A DNA stretch of 30,570 bases from Candidatus Sungbacteria bacterium RIFCSPHIGHO2_02_FULL_52_23 (GCA_001820655.1 MHQM01000025.1:1-30570); one strand, 5' to 3'. Counted from the stretch's first letter, positions 7,149 to 15,206 are shown. Translations and numbers: made by a program. Notes: generated from the sequence alone by a model not told the origin.

Positions 7149-8420
7149 TTATAGCTCCTTTAAGATGCGTTCAAAAGGAGCGCGATCGCGGGCGGGCCCT
7201 ATCATAGCAAGATTGAGAGCCTCGGGACGGATCATCTCGCGCGATACCGCCAGGATATCTTCAGGCGTCACTGCGTCAATCTTCGCAAACACTTCATCAA
7301 TCGTCTGGGGCTTGCCTGTCAGCATCTCTTCTCCCCCGATGAAATTTGCCACCGCATTAGACTGCTCAAGGCCGATCAATGTCGTGCCACGCATATAGTC
7401 TTTGACGCGCTTGAGCTCGGCCGCCGAAACCGGCTCCACAGTCATGCGTTTATATTCCTCCAGAGCCGCACGGATCGTCTTTTCCACATTGGCGTGATCC
7501 ACGCCAGCATACGTCACCAGATACCCGCGATTTGAGTATGACTCGTGTGCTGTCATCACGGTGTATGCCAGGCCAAGTTTGTCGCGGATGCGATCCCACA
7601 TGCGGGCGCTCCACGATCCTCCGAGCAAAGCCGCGAGCACTTCTGCGATATAGCGTTTCGGATGATTCGCGTCATATCCACGGAATCCGAGCGTGATATG
7701 CGTCTGATCGGTCTCTTTGTACTCAAGGTCAAGCCCGATGCCGTTTTGCGTATCGCGTACCGCGGGCTTGGTCCGCATGGGCGAGGCCGATCGCAGATCG
7801 CCGAAAAGCTCGCGCGCACGGGCAACCGTAGCGTCCTGGTCAAAATTGCCCGCGATCACGATCGCGGTGTTGGACGCGACATACTGGTGCGTGAAGTAAT
7901 TGGCAAAATCATCGCGCGAAAGCGCGCGGATCACTTTTTCCTCGCCGATGACGTCCCATCCGGCCGGCTGGTCTCCGTACAGGAGCCGCTCCCACACCCA
8001 CCAGACGAAGAGAGTTGGCGTGTCGCGGTCTTTGTGCATCTCCTCTATGATCACCTGCCGCTCGCGATTGATTTCTTCCTCCGCCAAAAGAGAGTTTTTG
8101 TAGATATCGGCGAGCAGGTCAAGCGACTGGTCAAGGTATGTTTTCGCGGCCTTGATGTGATAGCCCGTGATTTCATGGCTCGTAAACGCATTGGAGATAG
8201 ACCCCATGCCGTCAAGCTCGTGTTTGATTTCGTCGGGCGTAGGGCGATTCTTCGTGCCCTTGAAAAACATGTGCTCCAAAAAATGCGAGATGCCTCCAAT
8301 CTCCCGCGCCTCATAGTCAGACCCCGTGCCACAAAGCACCAGTACCGTCACGGTATTGGTCCCCACCATGGGGGCCGTAATAATCCGCAATCCGCTTTCT
8401 AATGTAGTTTTTTTAAACAT
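7149..8420 (-). CDS. M16-family zinc metallopeptidase
   Basis: From MFKKTTLESGLRIITAPM the protein has 423 residues, the size of a single-chain half-clamshell M16B peptidase. The inverted zinc motif HFLEH (His46, Glu49, His50) and the distal ligand in VIIEEM (about Glu126) are intact. The C-terminal half keeps the LGLAYTVMTAHESYSNRGY substrate-binding region. Such enzymes degrade or trim peptides, in the cytoplasm when no signal peptide is present, as here. The longer upstream reading (to 8486) is low-complexity and was not used. It is transcribed away from the CRISPR effector gene. Confidence 0.93.
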   Translation of the reverse strand: MFKKTTLESGLRIITAPMVGTNTVTVLVLCGTGSDYEAREIGGISHFLEHMFFKGTKNRPTPDEIKHELDGMGSISNAFTSHEITGYHIKAAKTYLDQSLDLLADIYKNSLLAEEEINRERQVIIEEMHKDRDTPTLFVWWVWERLLYGDQPAGWDVIGEEKVIRALSRDDFANYFTHQYVASNTAIVIAGNFDQDATVARARELFGDLRSASPMRTKPAVRDTQNGIGLDLEYKETDQTHITLGFRGYDANHPKRYIAEVLAALLGGSWSARMWDRIRDKLGLAYTVMTAHESYSNRGYLVTYAGVDHANVEKTIRAALEEYKRMTVEPVSAAELKRVKDYMRGTTLIGLEQSNAVANFIGGEEMLTGKPQTIDEVFAKIDAVTPEDILAVSREMIRPEALNLAMIGPARDRAPFERILKEL

Positions 8421-8759
8421 AGTATTGCAAATAAAGGATATTGCGACCGCAGGGTTGAACGCGCTTCGCGCGTACTGACCCGCCACAAGCCGCGGGATAT
8501 TGACCCTTTTGATGCGTCGTCGCTCGAGAGAAGCGTAAGCAAGCTCACATTTCTCTCTTTGCTCGCCGCAATAAGTTGAAAGAAATCGCGTCTGTCAGAA
8601 AAAACGCAAGCCGTGCAACAAAAGGATAGCATGCGGCGAAGGACTTGCACAATATCATTTTTTGTGGCACAAATCCTGAATCAGACGCTTTGAATCTTAT
8701 GCGTCCGAAGGAAGTCGTTCCCTGACAATTTATATCATCTCCCCGAAAGGAGGCGCATC
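8421..8759. other. Intergenic region between divergent M16 and cas12 genes
   Basis: 339 bp without a gene. I see a small inverted repeat (GACGC 12 nt GCGTC) near 8685-8710 and a short palindromic stretch near 8460-8475 (ACGCGCTTCGCGCGT). No convincing promoter pair for cas12 could be picked out. Confidence 0.4.
8749..8753 (+). promoter_or_regulatory. Strong Shine-Dalgarno for cas12
   Basis: AAAGGAGG ends 6 nt before the GTG at 8760. This near-perfect site decides the GTG start and contrasts with the mostly SD-less genes around it. Confidence 0.85.
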
Positions 8760-11327
8760 GTGGACAACGCGAATAAGCCCAGTACCAAATCCTTGGTCAA
8801 CACGACTCGCATCAGCGATCACTTTGGGGTAACTCCCGGGCAGGTCACGCGCGTATTCTCTTTTGGCATAATACCGACAAAGAGACAATACGCCATTATA
8901 GAACGGTGGTTTGCCGCGGTAGAGGCCGCGCGTGAGCGACTCTATGGAATGCTCTATGCGCATTTCCAAGAAAATCCCCCTGCCTACCTGAAAGAAAAAT
9001 TTTCGTACGAGACATTTTTCAAAGGCAGACCCGTACTTAACGGCCTCCGTGATATTGATCCCACGATCATGACATCTGCCGTTTTTACGGCACTACGGCA
9101 CAAGGCCGAAGGCGCGATGGCCGCATTCCACACCAACCACCGACGGCTTTTTGAGGAAGCCCGGAAGAAAATGCGGGAATACGCCGAATGCCTGAAGGCC
9201 AATGAGGCATTGCTCCGGGGTGCGGCGGACATAGATTGGGACAAAATTGTCAACGCCCTGCGTACCCGCCTCAATACCTGTCTGGCACCCGAGTACGATG
9301 CGGTGATTGCGGATTTTGGCGCACTGTGCGCATTCCGGGCGCTCATTGCAGAAACAAACGCTCTAAAAGGCGCGTACAACCACGCGCTCAATCAGATGCT
9401 TCCCGCTCTTGTGAAAGTGGATGAGCCGGAAGAAGCCGAGGAGTCGCCCCGTCTCCGATTCTTCAATGGGCGGATCAACGACCTTCCGAAATTTCCCGTT
9501 GCCGAGCGCGAGACGCCGCCGGATACCGAGACGATCATCCGGCAACTGGAAGATATGGCGCGGGTCATACCGGACACTGCCGAAATCCTCGGCTATATCC
9601 ATCGCATAAGGCATAAAGCCGCGCGCCGGAAGCCCGGAAGCGCCGTACCGCTACCCCAACGCGTCGCTCTCTACTGTGCGATCCGCATGGAAAGGAATCC
9701 CGAAGAAGATCCGTCAACGGTCGCCGGGCATTTCCTCGGCGAAATTGATCGGGTATGCGAAAAGCGCCGTCAAGGACTTGTCCGCACGCCTTTTGACAGC
9801 CAGATCAGGGCAAGATACATGGATATCATCTCTTTTCGCGCGACGCTCGCGCATCCTGACCGGTGGACCGAGATCCAGTTCCTCCGGAGCAATGCGGCAA
9901 GCAGAAGAGTACGCGCCGAGACAATATCGGCCCCGTTTGAAGGGTTTTCATGGACGAGCAACCGGACAAATCCCGCGCCTCAGTACGGCATGGCGCTTGC
10001 CAAAGACGCTAATGCTCCGGCCGATGCCCCGGAGTTGTGTATCTGTCTTTCTCCATCATCTGCCGCATTCTCTGTCAGAGAAAAAGGAGGAGATTTGATC
10101 TATATGAGACCGACCGGCGGCAGACGAGGCAAAGACAATCCGGGCAAAGAGATCACCTGGGTACCCGGATCTTTTGACGAGTACCCCGCATCCGGTGTAG
10201 CACTGAAACTCCGCCTTTATTTCGGCAGATCACAGGCGCGCAGAATGCTCACCAATAAAACGTGGGGCCTCTTGTCGGATAATCCGCGCGTATTCGCCGC
10301 CAACGCCGAGCTGGTGGGAAAAAAAAGAAATCCCCAAGACCGGTGGAAGTTATTCTTCCATATGGTAATCAGCGGACCTCCTCCGGTGGAGTATCTGGAT
10401 TTCTCCTCCGATGTGCGTTCCCGGGCCCGAACCGTCATCGGGATAAACCGCGGCGAGGTCAATCCGCTTGCCTATGCCGTGGTGTCTGTAGAGGATGGCC
10501 AAGTGCTTGAGGAGGGTCTTCTCGGCAAAAAAGAGTACATAGACCAGTTGATAGAGACCAGACGCCGGATCAGCGAGTACCAATCCCGCGAACAAACCCC
10601 GCCCCGCGATTTACGCCAGAGGGTCCGGCATCTGCAGGATACGGTTTTGGGAAGCGCCCGGGCAAAGATCCATTCGCTGATCGCATTCTGGAAGGGTATC
10701 CTCGCGATAGAACGGCTGGATGACCAGTTCCATGGCAGGGAGCAAAAGATTATTCCCAAAAAGACCTACCTTGCCAATAAAACGGGCTTTATGAACGCGT
10801 TGAGTTTTTCCGGCGCGGTCCGCGTTGACAAAAAAGGCAACCCATGGGGAGGTATGATAGAGATTTATCCGGGCGGCATTTCCCGCACCTGCACACAGTG
10901 CGGAACCGTCTGGCTTGCGAGGCGACCGAAAAATCCCGGACACCGCGACGCCATGGTGGTCATTCCCGATATCGTGGATGATGCGGCCGCAACGGGGTTT
11001 GACAACGTGGATTGCGATGCAGGCACTGTGGATTACGGGGAACTTTTTACGCTCAGTAGAGAGTGGGTCCGGCTGACTCCGCGTTATAGTCGCGTCATGC
11101 GGGGGACATTGGGAGACCTTGAACGGGCGATCCGGCAAGGAGATGATCGCAAGAGCAGACAAATGCTCGAGCTTGCGCTTGAGCCGCAACCGCAATGGGG
11201 GCAGTTTTTTTGCCACCGATGCGGATTCAACGGACAGTCCGACGTGCTGGCCGCGACCAATCTGGCGCGGCGCGCCATATCTTTGATCAGGCGCCTGCCG
11301 GATACTGATACTCCCCCAACCCCTTGA
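8760..11327 (+). CDS. cas12: CasX-like (Cas12e-related) type V CRISPR effector, RuvC-I Asp to Asn
   Basis: 855 residues, GTG start. RNA-guided DNA-binding effector of class 2 type V. Motifs along the chain: LPKFPVAERE (about residues 239-248), LRLYFGRSQARR ahead of the nuclease, RuvC-I IGINRGEVNP (Asn563), RuvC-II LAIERLDDQF (Glu651), a split zinc finger (CTQC, Cys711/714; CHRC, Cys818/821) with a target-loading-like insert between its halves, and RuvC-III GQSDVLAATNLARR (Asp828). From memory, CasX has FPVVERR, LAFGTRQGRE, IGVDRGENIP, FENL and a C-terminal CxxC followed by HADEQAALNIAR at equivalent places, so the Cas12e lineage is the best fit. It is about 120-130 residues shorter than CasX (978-986), and I see no cysteine-rich N-terminal segment like that of CasX. 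The first catalytic Asp is Asn (AAC at 10446-10448), which should weaken or abolish DNA cutting. A promoter and a candidate tracrRNA begin at its stop, followed by the array. No cas1, cas2 or cas4 is present. Confidence 0.9.
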   Translation: MDNANKPSTKSLVNTTRISDHFGVTPGQVTRVFSFGIIPTKRQYAIIERWFAAVEAARERLYGMLYAHFQENPPAYLKEKFSYETFFKGRPVLNGLRDIDPTIMTSAVFTALRHKAEGAMAAFHTNHRRLFEEARKKMREYAECLKANEALLRGAADIDWDKIVNALRTRLNTCLAPEYDAVIADFGALCAFRALIAETNALKGAYNHALNQMLPALVKVDEPEEAEESPRLRFFNGRINDLPKFPVAERETPPDTETIIRQLEDMARVIPDTAEILGYIHRIRHKAARRKPGSAVPLPQRVALYCAIRMERNPEEDPSTVAGHFLGEIDRVCEKRRQGLVRTPFDSQIRARYMDIISFRATLAHPDRWTEIQFLRSNAASRRVRAETISAPFEGFSWTSNRTNPAPQYGMALAKDANAPADAPELCICLSPSSAAFSVREKGGDLIYMRPTGGRRGKDNPGKEITWVPGSFDEYPASGVALKLRLYFGRSQARRMLTNKTWGLLSDNPRVFAANAELVGKKRNPQDRWKLFFHMVISGPPPVEYLDFSSDVRSRARTVIGINRGEVNPLAYAVVSVEDGQVLEEGLLGKKEYIDQLIETRRRISEYQSREQTPPRDLRQRVRHLQDTVLGSARAKIHSLIAFWKGILAIERLDDQFHGREQKIIPKKTYLANKTGFMNALSFSGAVRVDKKGNPWGGMIEIYPGGISRTCTQCGTVWLARRPKNPGHRDAMVVIPDIVDDAAATGFDNVDCDAGTVDYGELFTLSREWVRLTPRYSRVMRGTLGDLERAIRQGDDRKSRQMLELALEPQPQWGQFFCHRCGFNGQSDVLAATNLARRAISLIRRLPDTDTPPTP

Positions 11328-11352
11328 CAAGATAGCGGGATTAAGCTATCTT
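11324..11352 (+). promoter_or_regulatory. Promoter overlapping the cas12 stop codon
   Basis: TTGACA (11324-11329), 17 nt, TATCTT (11347-11352). The cas12 TGA (11325-11327) lies inside the -35 box. An 8-bp perfect inverted repeat (AAGATAGC 11329-11336, GCTATCTT 11345-11352) covers spacer and -10 and could be an operator or a weak terminator hairpin. It points at the structured RNA region and would start transcription near 11359. Confidence 0.65.
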
Positions 11353-11357
11353 CTTCC

Positions 11358-11510
11358 CCAAGCTCCTTATATAAGTAGTATCCATATAGAGGGGCCCATT
11401 GGCCGCTTTAAAATCGTTTCAACGGCCAATCCCCCGACCGGATTACCGGTCGGGTATAAAAGCTTCCTCTCATGAAAAGAGCCCTGTCTTCCTCGCGGAG
11501 ATAGGGCTCA
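11358..11510 (+). ncRNA. Candidate tracrRNA of the type V locus
   Basis: A gene-free stretch directly after the promoter. It can form hairpin A (ATTGGCCG 11398-11405 with CGGCCAAT 11423-11430) and hairpin B (CCCGACCGG 11433-11441, loop ATTA, CCGGTCGGG 11446-11454). An anti-repeat, CTTCCTCTCATG (11463-11474), follows. It pairs with CATGAGAGGGAG of the minus-strand CRISPR repeat over 12 contiguous bases with a single G-U. Hairpins followed by an anti-repeat near the 3-prime side is the order known for CasX tracrRNA. If the array were read on the plus strand, the same duplex would contain a C-A mismatch, which favours a minus-strand array. Ends are not determined. Confidence 0.6.
11479..11509 (-). 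terminator. Probable terminator of the CRISPR array (minus strand)
   Basis: An 11-bp stem with one G-U (GAGCCCTGTCT 11479-11489 and AGATAGGGCTC 11499-11509), followed on the minus strand by TTTT (11478-11475). It lies 31 nt beyond the last repeat in the minus direction. On the plus strand it is followed by A-rich sequence, so it is not a good terminator for the tracrRNA. Confidence 0.5.
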
Positions 11511-11540
11511 AAAAATTTAATGCTTGATGATCATATTCTC

Positions 11541-11764
11541 GTTTACACACTCCCTCTCATAGGGTGGCTCTTAGACGGGGCTGCTCATTACGGCTGTTGG
11601 GTTTACACACTCCCTCTCATGAGGTAACTCTTGGACTAGGCGTATCCAAGGCAACCTCGCATGTTTTTACATACCCCCTCTCATGGGATGGCTCTTAGAC
11701 GACCTCTTGGCTTCGGGGAACCTCCTGTTTACACACTCCCTCTCATGGGGGATGGCTCTTAGAC
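11541..11764 (-). CRISPR. Four-repeat CRISPR array with drifting repeats
   Basis: Repeats at 11541-11576, 11601-11636, 11665-11700 and 11727-11764 (36, 36, 36 and 38 nt). Spacers are 24, 28 and 26 nt with unrelated sequences. In plus orientation the first 20 nt (GTTTACACACTCCCTCTCAT) are identical in repeats 1, 2 and 4 and near-identical in 3. The following 16-18 nt vary, ending TTAGAC or TTGGAC. On the minus strand the constant part is the 3-prime half next to the spacer, the part kept in mature crRNA, and it contains the anti-repeat pairing site. Each repeat keeps a 3-4 bp mini-hairpin (CCCT/AGGG, CCTC/GAGG, CCC/GGG). This fits a minus-strand array that is small, old and possibly no longer expanding. 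Confidence 0.88.
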
Positions 11765-11795
11765 AGCGCCTTGAGCCTATCAAAGAGCTTTTGGG

Positions 11796-11824
11796 AATGT
11801 AGCGCAAAAGAATATTGAGCGCAA
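11796..11824 (-). promoter_or_regulatory. Possible array leader promoter
   Basis: On the minus strand TTGCGC (11824-11819), 17 nt, TACATT (11801-11796). Transcription would begin near 11790, about 25 nt before the first repeat. The match to consensus is weak, and the array could instead be read through from glyS. Confidence 0.3.
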
Positions 11825-11838
11825 GAGACGCATAAAGA

Positions 11839-11859
11839 CCAACATTTCCAGAAAGTTGG
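11839..11859 (-). terminator. Hairpin after glyS
   Basis: CCAAC-A-TTTC and GAAA-GTTGG form a 9-bp stem with one bulge, 35 nt beyond the glyS stop on the minus strand. Only TCTTT follows, so it would be a weak terminator that may let transcription reach the array. Confidence 0.35.
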
Positions 11860-11893
11860 CAACGCAATGATTTATAAATCCAAATCTGCACGG

Positions 11894-13249
11894 CTATTGC
11901 GTAGCGTTTGAGATTGATCCCTTTCTTTTTTCTGCTAAAAACCTGGCCAATGCCGGCACAGCTATGCGCTCCTGTTTTGCCGTATCGCGATCGCGGACGG
12001 TTACAGTGTCGTCTTCCAATGTCTGATAATCCACGGTGATACAGTAGGGCGTGCCGATCTCGTCCTGCGCATAATAACGCTTGCCGATATTGCCGCGCGC
12101 GTCCCATGCGATACTGAATCCCCCTGCTTTGAGTTCCTTGTACACCTCGCCTGCCTTTTCCACGATCTGCGGACGGTTTGATACCAGAGGAAATACTGCG
12201 GCTTTGTAGGGCGCCAGGCGTGGCGGCAGTTTCAGATATACGCGCTTTCCTTTTTCGCTTTCCTCCTCGCGATACGCTTCAAGCAGTACCGCAAGCACTG
12301 TACGATCCACGCCCCATGTCGGCTCAATCACGTGCGGATAAAACGAATCTTCTCCTTCTTCGCGATACGGCGGCTCCTTGAAGTGATTTTTGAGGTCAAA
12401 GTCGCCGCGGTATGCGAGGCCATACAGTTCTTTTTTGCCGAACGGAAAGTCATACTCAAAATCCACCGTGCGTTTGGAGTAGTGCGCGCGCTCCCCGTCC
12501 GGGACTTCCAACTCATGCACACGCTCCATCGCGATCCCCATATCACTGATCCACGCGCGCATTTCGTTGAGCCAGTGCGCAAAATGGTCTTCCCATGATG
12601 CCTCGCGGACAAAATATTCTATCTCCATCTGCTCAAATTCGCGGGAGCGGAAGATAAAGTCGCGCGGGGTGATTTCGTTGCGGAATGCTTTGCCGATCTG
12701 CGCGATACCAAAAGGCAGAGTACGGCGCATGGTGTCCGTGATATTTTTGAAATTCACAAACATCCCCTGTGCGGTCTCGGGGCGCAAGTATGTCTGGCTT
12801 GCCGAATCCTCCACCGGGCCGACAAATGTGCGGAAAAGAAGATTGAAATTCCGCGCTTCGGAAAAATCTGCGCCCTCCGCCGCCCGGCCGTGCTCCCGCG
12901 CGTAATGTCCCGTCCATTCGTCTGTCTGATCGGCGCGAAAACGCTGATGGCATTTTTTGCACTCTACCAGAGGATCGGTAAATTCGCCGACATGGCCCGA
13001 TACTTCCCATACTTTCGGATTCATCACGATTGCAGTATCAATCCCCACCATGTCGTCGCGGGCACGCACAAATCTCCGCCACCACATTTCTTTGATGTTG
13101 TTTTTGAGCTCCACGCCCAAAGGCCCATAGTCCCAGGTACCGGCAAGCCCGCCGTATATCTCGGAAGCGGGAAAGACAAAGCCGCGCCGCTTGGCCAGGC
13201 TCACAATCTTTTCCATTGATACCGATGCATCTTCTGCGGCTTTGCTCAT
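11894..13249 (-). CDS. glyS: Glycyl-tRNA synthetase (homodimeric type)
   Basis: Charges tRNA-Gly. 451 residues of the single-chain alpha2 class II type rather than the split GlyQ/GlyS type. KIVSLAKRRGFVFPASEIYGG opens the protein, followed by GTWDYGPLGVELKNNIKEMWWRRFV and a zinc-like CKKCHQRF. The class II motif region LRPETAQGMFVNF follows, then IAQIGKAFRNEITPRDFIFRSREFEQMEIEYF, and the C-terminal anticodon-binding domain starting LAPYKAAVFPLV. A Met at residue 12 (MEKIVSLAK) is a plausible alternative start. It is the last gene of the ileS run, 18 nt after the preceding stop. Confidence 0.95.
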   Translation of the reverse strand: MSKAAEDASVSMEKIVSLAKRRGFVFPASEIYGGLAGTWDYGPLGVELKNNIKEMWWRRFVRARDDMVGIDTAIVMNPKVWEVSGHVGEFTDPLVECKKCHQRFRADQTDEWTGHYAREHGRAAEGADFSEARNFNLLFRTFVGPVEDSASQTYLRPETAQGMFVNFKNITDTMRRTLPFGIAQIGKAFRNEITPRDFIFRSREFEQMEIEYFVREASWEDHFAHWLNEMRAWISDMGIAMERVHELEVPDGERAHYSKRTVDFEYDFPFGKKELYGLAYRGDFDLKNHFKEPPYREEGEDSFYPHVIEPTWGVDRTVLAVLLEAYREEESEKGKRVYLKLPPRLAPYKAAVFPLVSNRPQIVEKAGEVYKELKAGGFSIAWDARGNIGKRYYAQDEIGTPYCITVDYQTLEDDTVTVRDRDTAKQERIAVPALARFLAEKRKGSISNATQ

Positions 13250-13267
13250 AAATAGATGCGTTTTGGC

Positions 13268-15175
13268 CTATTCCACGACATACCAGTCTTTTGGACCCGT
13301 CGCCGTATCATCATGCAGTTCCGTGGTAAACGCGTCAATACGCGCCTTGATGTCCTGTCCGGTAAACATGTCCTTGCCCGTAAAGTCCGCCTCATGCACC
13401 AGTGTCAGAGGTTTGCGGATATCGCTTGGCGCAGGGACGATGGACACCTGAAACGCGACAGTGCGCGACTGCGTCAGCACGCCTGTGCCTGCCGCCAGTC
13501 GCCCGAGACGCCAGCGCACTTCGCTCGCCGATTCGCTATAGGAGATATCGGCATCGCCCGGATACGTAGCACTCTCCCATCTGACATTGGGCGGCAGGCG
13601 CGCGACAAGTTCGCCGTTTTCTATCGCATTGGTAAAATTCCTTGCTTCCCAGATGATCACATATGTCGTCTTCTCGCCCTGCCGCGGCGGCAGAGGCCCA
13701 CTGTTTGCAATGGGAGACGCGCGAAAAACAGCGCGTCCGGCAAACAAAGCGATCGTCGCCACTTTCAACTGCGCCGTATCATCGGGGCTTAGTTTTGCGC
13801 CCGCAAGCTCCTGTGGCAAATTGGGGGTACTGATGGATGCATGCGCCCGGAGCGTCAGGTTGGTATCTGCCGATGTGCGCATCGTGGGACGCTTTTGCGT
13901 GGGAAACGAAAGGCGCAATTCTCCCGACTGTCCGGGTAAGACCTGGCGCAAAGCTTCAGTCCCGCCCGGGCCCCATATGACAGCCCCCATACGCGCATCA
14001 AAGGCTCCGCCGCTTGCGACAGTCATACTCGCCAAGTCCGCAATACTACCCTCAATGCGCGCCTGCACCGATACGTTTCGTACGGTGACCGCACTGCGGT
14101 TTGCGTACTCCACGATAACCTCCGCATTCTCGCCCGGAGTCAATACTCCGTCGCGCATGCCGTTGATCCGCGTCGTCAGCAGAAACGGAGAGGACGAAAG
14201 CGTCACTTCCTCGGTGGCCTCCCGCCATAGTCTCCATTCTTTCGTACGCTCATCAAAAAATCCCAGGCCCGCGCGAAGCGCATTTACCTCGCCGCCCATA
14301 CCGTCAAAAGCGCCCATGATGACAATCTTGTCTTCTTTGCCAGGCTCAAGCGTACCTATTTTCCAAAATAACTCTCCCACTGCGGCCTTGGGCGTAGCGC
14401 TCTCCATCTTAAACCCCGGAGGGAGATCTATTCGGAGCCATACGTCGCCAAACGGAATTTGGGAGCGCGAACTGTACCGCAGAGTCATCTCCGTCTTCTG
14501 CCGCGGATCTATGCGCGGCAAGGTTTCCCAAAAAAGTGCCAAGGGAACGCTCGCGATCGTAAATTTCTTTGACGAAGTGAACGAAAAACGCGCGCTCAAG
14601 CGCTCCGGGCGATACAAGAGAGTCACTTCCACATTTTGTCCCTCACGCTCGGCGCCAAAGAATCTCACCGTGATCTCTTTTGTCTGAACCTCGCCTGCGG
14701 CAATAGTCCCGATATGCTCAACCATGCGCGGCGTACCCAGCGGCGCAAATCCCACATCGTTTTTTATGAGCGTCCCTGCGGGGACGCCGATCGCAAGCTG
14801 TACGTCTTCTAAAGCGGCCTTGGAAGCATTGCGTATCGTCACCGGAATAGTCACCGCCTCCCCCGCTTCAATAAAATCACGGCCGCCGATCACGATCTGG
14901 GCCTCCTGCCGGTCGGCGCCAAGATAGAGATATACAAATACTCCGGCTCCGGCAAGAAAAATAGCCGCCGCCCCGATCAGAAGAAACAGGCTCGTACGAA
15001 AAGAAAACATGGGTCTAGCAGGCAAAGATTCGCCTTCCTCGTCTTTCTCGCTCCAGTCGCTCGGCACGCGCCGCCCCAAGGGCGTCAGCGGAAACCGCCG
15101 CTTTCTACGGCCGGTAAGCTCCGTGTCTTCCGCGGCACCATACAATCCCTCTTGTAATTCATCAAGCCGTCCCAT
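13268..15175 (-). CDS. Membrane-anchored surface protein with repeated Ig-like/DUF11-like domains
   Basis: 635 residues. A basic cytoplasmic N-terminus (TGRRKRRFPLTPLGRR) is followed by one TM helix at about residues 60-86 (TSLFLLIGAAAIFLAGAGVF). The remaining 550 residues are predicted extracellular. That part contains several beta-sandwich units of the CARDB/DUF11 kind: GEAVTIPVTIRNASKAALEDVQL, GENAEVIVEYANRSAVTVRNVSV and GEKTTYVIIWEARNFTNAIENGEL are start-of-domain signatures. It is probably a cell-surface adhesion or envelope protein, in line with the host-attached life of this group; the ligand is unknown. It lies between recO and glyS in one transcription unit. Confidence 0.8.
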   Translation of the reverse strand: MGRLDELQEGLYGAAEDTELTGRRKRRFPLTPLGRRVPSDWSEKDEEGESLPARPMFSFRTSLFLLIGAAAIFLAGAGVFVYLYLGADRQEAQIVIGGRDFIEAGEAVTIPVTIRNASKAALEDVQLAIGVPAGTLIKNDVGFAPLGTPRMVEHIGTIAAGEVQTKEITVRFFGAEREGQNVEVTLLYRPERLSARFSFTSSKKFTIASVPLALFWETLPRIDPRQKTEMTLRYSSRSQIPFGDVWLRIDLPPGFKMESATPKAAVGELFWKIGTLEPGKEDKIVIMGAFDGMGGEVNALRAGLGFFDERTKEWRLWREATEEVTLSSSPFLLTTRINGMRDGVLTPGENAEVIVEYANRSAVTVRNVSVQARIEGSIADLASMTVASGGAFDARMGAVIWGPGGTEALRQVLPGQSGELRLSFPTQKRPTMRTSADTNLTLRAHASISTPNLPQELAGAKLSPDDTAQLKVATIALFAGRAVFRASPIANSGPLPPRQGEKTTYVIIWEARNFTNAIENGELVARLPPNVRWESATYPGDADISYSESASEVRWRLGRLAAGTGVLTQSRTVAFQVSIVPAPSDIRKPLTLVHEADFTGKDMFTGQDIKARIDAFTTELHDDTATGPKDWYVVE

Positions 15176-15206
15176 GAATTGAAACCATAAATACTGTTAG
15201 ATTCTA

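Noticed and set aside
7545..8402. 285-codon plus-strand open frame opposite the M16 gene
   Set aside because: The minus strand carries the complete HxxEH peptidase; the plus reading is His/Arg-rich shadow.
10611..11330. Long minus-strand open frame antisense to the cas12 3-prime end
   Set aside because: It is the shadow of a GC-rich coding region. Its translation has no domain, and the plus strand carries clear RuvC and zinc motifs.
11665..11764. Reading the array as a plain tandem repeat rather than CRISPR
   Set aside because: The 24-28 nt intervening sequences are unrelated to each other, the repeats are 36-38 nt, and a Cas12 gene lies immediately upstream.
13587..14687. 366-codon plus-strand open frame opposite the surface protein
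   Set aside because: Ser/Arg/Pro-rich shadow without recognisable features; the minus-strand protein has a TM helix and repeated beta domains.
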